Assembly (NCBI GenBank): GCA_035560935.1
Contig: DATMYQ010000053.1
Location: forward strand, 1 to 18,483
Reading direction: 5' to 3'
DNA length: 18,483 nt
Source: DATMYQ01 sp035560935
GTDB lineage: Bacteria; Bacillota; Negativicutes; Sporomusales; Sporomusaceae
Shown here: positions 14,424-18,483 of the stretch, piece after piece
Position numbering within the stretch: position 1 is the first letter of the stretch
Layout of the letters: each line of letters opens with the position of its first letter
The notes under the pieces: generated by a model
Seen by the model: the letters and a program-made list of their open reading frames with translations, nothing else
Databases searched by the model: none
Told to the model about the DNA's origin: nothing
Translations under genes and position numbers: made by a program

Positions 14424-16895
14424 TTAGTCCGTTTTTTTTAGCAGCATGCGGGTCAGCATCGTCCGCCCGTTAATACTTAATTTGGCATAGGTGTTTTGTA
14501 GCGTCTTTTTGACGGTGCTTTCTTCGATGAACAATGCTTGGGCAATGGCTTTGTTGGACATTCCGCCGGCGACCAGTTCGGCGACTTCCCGTTCACGCGA
14601 TGTGAGGCTTGCCAAGGCATCGCTTAGCACGGTCCGTATAGCGGCTAATTTGGGGACGAGGACGGCATGCGTTCCTTTTATGTTTGCGATGAATGACGCA
14701 TACGAATCTTCTTTTTCAAACTCTCCAAAAAGGGGCAGAAGTTCTTCAGCATTTTCCACAAAGGGCATGATAAGTTGATCAGGAGCGGCTATCGCGATAG
14801 CCTGGCGGAGCGCTTCATGCGCTTCCGTCAGTCGCTGCAAACGGCAGTAAGCCACAGCCGCATATATATAAATGTAGACTTGGCTGAGCAGGTTGGGGAA
14901 AATCCCAGCAAGCGTGAAAAACTGACCGGACAGACCCAGCAGCTTCACGTATTGTCCACTTAACAGCAGCGATTTGCCGTAGATGATGTTGAAAAAAGCA
15001 TGGCTGAGAAAATACAGCGGACTTTCTTGCAATCTGCCTTCTGCAATCCAGACGGGAATTTTATCCGGCTGATTGAGCTGCGCGTAAATAAACCCCTCGC
15101 ACATCTCTAACGCATAGACGGTTTGATACTGCCCGTATTGTTCGATCTCTTCGCGCATTTGCCGCAGCAGCTGTTGTACTGCCGGCAGATTGCCCTCAAT
15201 AACGGCCAGCCGTATCTGCAAAAACAGAACACACAGCAAGATGGCAATCTGTCGGTTGGCGCGCGCCGGCTGCTCAGCTTTATGAATCGTAATCCCGGCG
15301 TTTTCGAAGTCTCCCCGGTAAAAATGAAGTTCTGCTTGCATGACGTATTCGGCACCGGCGCCGTGATTGGCGGTTATCAGGCAATAGCGCGGCATGAATT
15401 GGGTCAGTAGGTTTGCCGTTTGCTGCGCCGCACCGCTTTGACGATAAAACATATACAGAACCGAGGACGCGCCGAAGGTAAAGAAGTTTTGGTGGTTAAA
15501 AAGTCGGGAAGGTCCGTTCAGCAGTGCGTAAGCTCTAGTTTGATGCTCGACCATTCCTTGCAAATCATTGTATTTCGAAAAGCTTTTGATGAGTTCAAGT
15601 TCACCTAATAAATGTTTTTTTATTTTTTCGTCGCAAATTACTTCAATATATTCCCCGGCTTTTTGGCATGCTTCGGGGTATTTCTCTATTTCATTTAACA
15701 CAAATAGTTTTCTGGCATAAACTAGGCACGCAGTCGGATTTTTTCTTCGCGTTTTCTCCGGACAGTCGGAAAAATATTGCAGGATTCGATCCTTGTATTC
15801 CGGGGTGGTGTTATGTCCGTTGTCTTTTTCGAATGCCGATAACAGTTCATCAAAAGCGCGGGCTTGATAAAAACATGCCATAGCAATGACATAGTCTCCG
15901 CTATTTATATACCAGTTGCCGGCCATTCGCTGAATTTCCCGCTGGCGTTCTTCTCCCTGCCGTGCTAGCTGTTCCCGCAGGTACAAGGTGAAAATATTGT
16001 GCACGTGGTAGGTTTGATTATAGTAGTCGAATTTGATAAAGGCGTTGTGCTTCATGAGATACCGCACTAACATTTCAGCATTGCCCTGCGGCCACATTGC
16101 CTCAGCCTGTTTCAAAGTGAAACTGTCGAAAATACAGAGAGTCATTAAAAACTTTTTTACCTTCACCGGATACTGACGGTAAACGGTTTTCTCGATCAGC
16201 TCAGGCAAGCTAGACTGTCTGTCGATTTTTCGCTCGTGCTCAAAGTTCAGCAAGCTGAGGTACAGAGCGCTGACCCAGCCTTCGGTGTAAACGTACAATT
16301 CGGCTGTTTCACTGGCAGTGAGCCGTATGCCGCAGAGCTTGTAGTAAGCGATAATTTCATCGGGTGTAAATTCAAAGCTGCTTTTGCCAATAACCTGACA
16401 AAATCCTTTCAGAGCCAATTCTGTTGTGTTTTCGCCGAACATTGACCGGGAAACGATAACGATATGCAGGTTAGAGGGGGCAGTTTTGACCAGCCGCTCG
16501 ATAAATAGATCGACAGGATGAGCGGATAGCAAGTGATAATCATCAAATACGAGACATGTTTTTGCAGGAAAATCAATATTTTCAAGCAGTTCTATGGCCG
16601 TATCCATAAAAACGCTGTCGGTCGGAGCACCTAGTTCGGTGAGCGTGGCGGCACAATGCGCATCTATCGACTTCAGCAGGCGGCAAAACCCCTGCCAAAA
16701 GCCGTTGATCGACGAGTCCGCTAAAGTCCACCACAACACTTGCGCGCCGCTTGTTTTTAGGAACTCTTTGACGGCGGTGGTTTTTCCATAGCCCATCGGT
16801 GCTTCCACCACGGTTAACGGATAGACCCAAATTTTTTCCAGGGCTTGAGAGAGCGGTTTGCGTTTGTAAATAATTCTAGTGGAATTAACGTGCAT
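14424..16895 (-). CDS. MalT/LAL-type LuxR-family ATP-dependent regulator
   Basis: This 823-residue protein has the architecture of MalT-like STAND regulators. An N-terminal P-loop ATPase carries Walker A APMGYGKTT (32-40) and Walker B LVFDD (115-119) with the following YHLL. A winged-helix and arm region follows, then a long TPR-like helical part (about 330-740) and a C-terminal LuxR helix-turn-helix (761-823), with LTSREREVAELVAGGMSN and EESTVKKTL as its recognition core. Family members bind ATP and a small inducer, oligomerise and activate transcription. The length is close to MalT (about 900). GGAGG lies 6 nt before the ATG. Placement directly upstream of DUF2442 and the MATE gene suggests it controls that export module; the inducer is unknown. 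Upstream is a long AT-rich region with inverted repeats. Confidence 0.93.
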   Translation of the reverse strand: MHVNSTRIIYKRKPLSQALEKIWVYPLTVVEAPMGYGKTTAVKEFLKTSGAQVLWWTLADSSINGFWQGFCRLLKSIDAHCAATLTELGAPTDSVFMDTAIELLENIDFPAKTCLVFDDYHLLSAHPVDLFIERLVKTAPSNLHIVIVSRSMFGENTTELALKGFCQVIGKSSFEFTPDEIIAYYKLCGIRLTASETAELYVYTEGWVSALYLSLLNFEHERKIDRQSSLPELIEKTVYRQYPVKVKKFLMTLCIFDSFTLKQAEAMWPQGNAEMLVRYLMKHNAFIKFDYYNQTYHVHNIFTLYLREQLARQGEERQREIQRMAGNWYINSGDYVIAMACFYQARAFDELLSAFEKDNGHNTTPEYKDRILQYFSDCPEKTRRKNPTACLVYARKLFVLNEIEKYPEACQKAGEYIEVICDEKIKKHLLGELELIKSFSKYNDLQGMVEHQTRAYALLNGPSRLFNHQNFFTFGASSVLYMFYRQSGAAQQTANLLTQFMPRYCLITANHGAGAEYVMQAELHFYRGDFENAGITIHKAEQPARANRQIAILLCVLFLQIRLAVIEGNLPAVQQLLRQMREEIEQYGQYQTVYALEMCEGFIYAQLNQPDKIPVWIAEGRLQESPLYFLSHAFFNIIYGKSLLLSGQYVKLLGLSGQFFTLAGIFPNLLSQVYIYIYAAVAYCRLQRLTEAHEALRQAIAIAAPDQLIMPFVENAEELLPLFGEFEKEDSYASFIANIKGTHAVLVPKLAAIRTVLSDALASLTSREREVAELVAGGMSNKAIAQALFIEESTVKKTLQNTYAKLSINGRTMLTRMLLKKTD

Positions 16896-17146
16896 TATAT
16901 GCCTCCGAAATTCGCGGGTTCATTCCATGCGTTCATTACTCATTTTCGCTATCTCCAGCGGATTTCTGCTGGGCAATATACCCGGGGTGGGTACTTTTTA
17001 TGATTTTGTCAAACGCCTCGGGCTGTATTCTTCAAGCAGTCCCTGAAAAACAGAAACCATTAGCCCTTGCATTCATTACTCTTCCCTTAGACCCATACAG
17101 ACAAATTCCTCTATTTTACATTAATAGAGTCTGCGCTTACGCAAGC

Positions 17147-17179
17147 CAAAGAATGTTCTGGGAGAAAAATCATTCTTTG
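17147..17179. repeat. Perfect 9-bp inverted repeat upstream of the LAL regulator
   Basis: CAAAGAATG (17147-17155) and CATTCTTTG (17171-17179) are perfect complements separated by 15 nt. No U-run follows on either strand. It may be an operator or a leader hairpin for the regulator gene that starts at 16895. Confidence 0.45.
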
Positions 17180-17221
17180 ATTCTTCGAAAAGGTAGCCCG
17201 TCAAAAAAAGATTAGCGGACG

Positions 17222-17258
17222 AAAAAAATACGGATTATTTTCAAAAAAACATCCGCAT
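17222..17258 (-). terminator. Intrinsic terminator in the intergenic region
   Basis: On the minus strand ATGCGGAT (17258-17251) pairs with ATCCGTAT (17235-17228; 8 bp with one G-U), followed by seven T to 17222. It directly abuts the stop codon of the 44-aa ORF. The loop is itself rich in T and A. It implies that some transcript ends here. Confidence 0.65.
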
Positions 17259-17393
17259 TTAATACTTTAAGGAAAGGTTTATGAAAAGCACATAAAAAGC
17301 GTCGTGATTTCTTTTATAGATTCTGCTTGGTGAAGCCAAGCCATGGATGGCCTTAATCCGCTTTCTATAGTCTACCATAACATTCCAAAACAT
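17259..17393 (-). CDS. Doubtful 44-aa ORF before a terminator
   Basis: This ORF starts at an ATG (17393) and stops with TAA directly at the base of the terminator stem. It begins MFWNVMVDYRKRIKAI and ends INLSLKY, mixing basic and aromatic residues, and I recognise no family. The upstream ribosome site is weak (GGG 4 nt away). The same DNA has a GCTTGG/CCAAGC hairpin (17325-17341), so a small structured RNA is an alternative reading. A decayed gene remnant is a third. Confidence 0.25.
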   Translation of the reverse strand: MFWNVMVDYRKRIKAIHGLASPSRIYKRNHDAFYVLFINLSLKY

Positions 17394-17497
17394 ACTACCC
17401 AAAGAACATCGGAGCGAAGTTTACCTCAAATTTCAAGTAAATGGAAGGGATGAGACACCAGCTCAGAAAAAATGGTTCTGCGCCAAGCAAAGATACA

Positions 17498-17535
17498 GAC
17501 AAAAGACCGCCAATAGTTTGCGATGGTCTTTTGTC
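17498..17535. terminator. Bidirectional-type terminator after the MCP-like gene
   Basis: GACAAAAGACC (17498-17508) and GGTCTTTTGTC (17525-17535) form a perfect 11-bp stem whose outer part supplies the A/T tract, the usual form of a terminator working in both directions. It lies about 38 nt after the stop at 17573. Confidence 0.65.
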
Positions 17536-17572
17536 CATAATGCCAAAGCGATCCTATGTAGTTTGGGGATTA

Positions 17573-18424
17573 TTAGCCGGCTTCCGCCATCCGCTGCAGT
17601 TCCTCACCCACTTTTTGCAGCTCTGACACCATTCCGGTAATAGACTGGGTGGATTGACTTTGCTCTACCGTAATTCCCGCCGTTTGTTGCGCGTTGTTAA
17701 TCATAGTTTCCATCGATTTTTTCAGTTGCAGCAGCATGGCGTTGATATCTTCCACCGACTGGCTGCTTTGTACCGAAAGTTTACGAACCTCTTCCGCCAC
17801 CACGCTAAAGCCCCGCCCGTGCTCACCGGCCCGCGCCGCTTCAATAGCGGCGTTCAAACCTAGCAGATTCGTCTGACTGGCAATCTGTTGGATAGCGTGA
17901 GTAATTTCCCCGGTGTTATTTAAGTCTGTCGAGGCCAGGGCACACAGTTTTGCTACCTCCTGCATCATCGCCGCCAGTTCTTGCTGAGAAGCATTCAGCT
18001 TTTCTACCGTGGCGGCAATGCCGGAAATCGAATCACTGACCCGATTAGACTGCTGCCGCAGTTGTTCCTTGTTTTGTGTATTGGCCAGTTCTAACCGTAC
18101 CAGACCGGCTGCCACCTTTACCACTCCCCGGATCACATCCGGATCTCCTGATATGCCAAAAGTGCCAATCCTGTTTCCTTCAAAATCAATGGGTGCGTTG
18201 ACGCCGGCCTTGACCGCCCCGCCGGAGGCTTCTTCTTCTGCCTTACTGATCATCAGTTCTGCTAGGTGTTCCTTGAGAATTCGTTGCGACCCACTGTGAG
18301 TATTACCCACCCGCGACGCAATTTTCGCCGCAATAATCCGTCCCTGGCCGTCACAAATAATGGATTGATACCCGGTGGCTTCGAAAATAAAATCAATAAT
18401 CCGGTTGGCAATGTTCAAGTCCAT
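17573..18424 (-). CDS. Soluble Diacid_rec/methyl-accepting chemotaxis-type signalling protein
   Basis: This 283-residue protein has no transmembrane segment. Residues about 3-115 match the sugar-diacid recognition (Diacid_rec) domain known from CdaR regulators: N-terminal ANRIIDFIFEATGYQSIICD, then IIAAKIASRVGNTHSGSQ and GVNAPIDFEGNRIGTFGISGD in order. Residues about 125-280 are an MCP signalling helix pair with the hairpin tip QTNLLGLNAAIEAARAGEHG (184-203) and GFSVVAEEVRKLS that contact CheA/CheW. It probably senses a cytosolic small acid and feeds chemotaxis or a related two-component pathway. The coil is short, so methylation helices are minimal. GAGGTG lies about 5 nt before the ATG. No che genes are near. 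Confidence 0.9.
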   Translation of the reverse strand: MDLNIANRIIDFIFEATGYQSIICDGQGRIIAAKIASRVGNTHSGSQRILKEHLAELMISKAEEEASGGAVKAGVNAPIDFEGNRIGTFGISGDPDVIRGVVKVAAGLVRLELANTQNKEQLRQQSNRVSDSISGIAATVEKLNASQQELAAMMQEVAKLCALASTDLNNTGEITHAIQQIASQTNLLGLNAAIEAARAGEHGRGFSVVAEEVRKLSVQSSQSVEDINAMLLQLKKSMETMINNAQQTAGITVEQSQSTQSITGMVSELQKVGEELQRMAEAG

Positions 18425-18476
18425 CTACACACCTCTTTCCGTAAAAGCGCAATTCTGTCTGCACCCGTTATCACAT

Positions 18477-18482
18477 ATTATA
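18477..18482 (-). promoter_or_regulatory. TATAAT -10 box of the MCP-like gene
   Basis: A perfect TATAAT on the minus strand about 53 nt before the ATG at 18424. Its -35 would lie beyond the end of the window, so the promoter cannot be completed here. Confidence 0.45.
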
Positions 18483-18483
18483 T

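Larger units (their letters stand above)
16896..17572. other. AT-rich intergenic region upstream of the LAL regulator
   Basis: This 677-nt stretch has no confidently assigned gene. It holds a terminator (17222-17258), a doubtful 44-aa ORF feeding into it (17259-17393), a perfect 9-bp inverted repeat (17147-17179), a small TGCG/CGCA hairpin (17132-17143) and the terminator of the chemoreceptor-like gene (17498-17535). A TTGACA lies at about 17006-17011 on the minus strand, but no -10 stands at the right distance. A 71-codon plus-strand ORF at 17000-17215 has no ribosome site or recognisable features. Confidence 0.5.

Noticed and set aside
17000..17215. Plus-strand 71-codon frame in the intergenic region
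   Set aside because: No ribosome site, promoter or recognisable family; codon content looks random. The inverted repeat inside it argues for regulatory DNA.

Overview
The window looks like chromosomal DNA from an anaerobic, acetogen-type Firmicute, most likely of the Negativicutes/Sporomusaceae kind. That is inference. It rests on an intact acetyl-CoA synthase gene (acsB), moderate GC, Bacillota-style AGGAGG ribosome sites and U-tract terminators, periplasm-directed proteins, and a cytosolic diacid-domain/MCP fusion. Every gene I can support lies on the minus strand, so transcription runs from high to low coordinates.

Layout in transcription order. (1) 18424-17573: a soluble chemoreceptor-like protein, Diacid_rec plus MCP signalling domain, ending in a bidirectional-type terminator. 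(2) 17572-16896: a gene-poor, AT-rich stretch with a terminator, one doubtful 44-aa ORF and several inverted repeats. (3) 16895-12305: a large MalT/LAL-type LuxR regulator, then a small DUF2442 protein and a MATE transporter with an extra C-terminal domain resembling a degenerate RsbW-type ATPase. (4) 11889-8905: a Crp/Fnr-family regulator whose effector pocket resembles the CO sensor CooA, a terminator, then acsB, the catalytic subunit of acetyl-CoA synthase, standing alone without cooS or acsC/D/E.

(5) 8498-2207: a tightly packed operon for a cell-surface polysaccharide or glycolipid. It encodes a GT-C-like membrane protein, a GT2 dolichol-phosphate-mannose-synthase-like transferase, DUF2304, a small EamA/SMR flippase-like protein, a FemAB-like acyltransferase, a SAM methyltransferase and an XrtA-type (DUF3473) polysaccharide deacetylase. 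A secreted 5'-nucleotidase-like protein that lacks its catalytic dyad probably ends the same transcript at a clear terminator. (6) 2021-1536: a secreted DUF1036-like protein. (7) 1447-1193: a perfect sigma-A promoter and a terminator bracketing about 200 nt that hold only two tiny cysteine-rich ORFs. (8) 1104-43: the ribosome-assembly GTPase RsgA.

The points most worth pursuing are the CooA-like regulator beside a solitary acsB (heme-ligand His kept, Cys replaced by Ser), the independently transcribed short unit with Cys-rich mini-ORFs, the catalytic-dyad-less nucleotidase, and the MATE fusion downstream of the LAL regulator. No tRNA, rRNA, CRISPR array or intact insertion sequence was seen.
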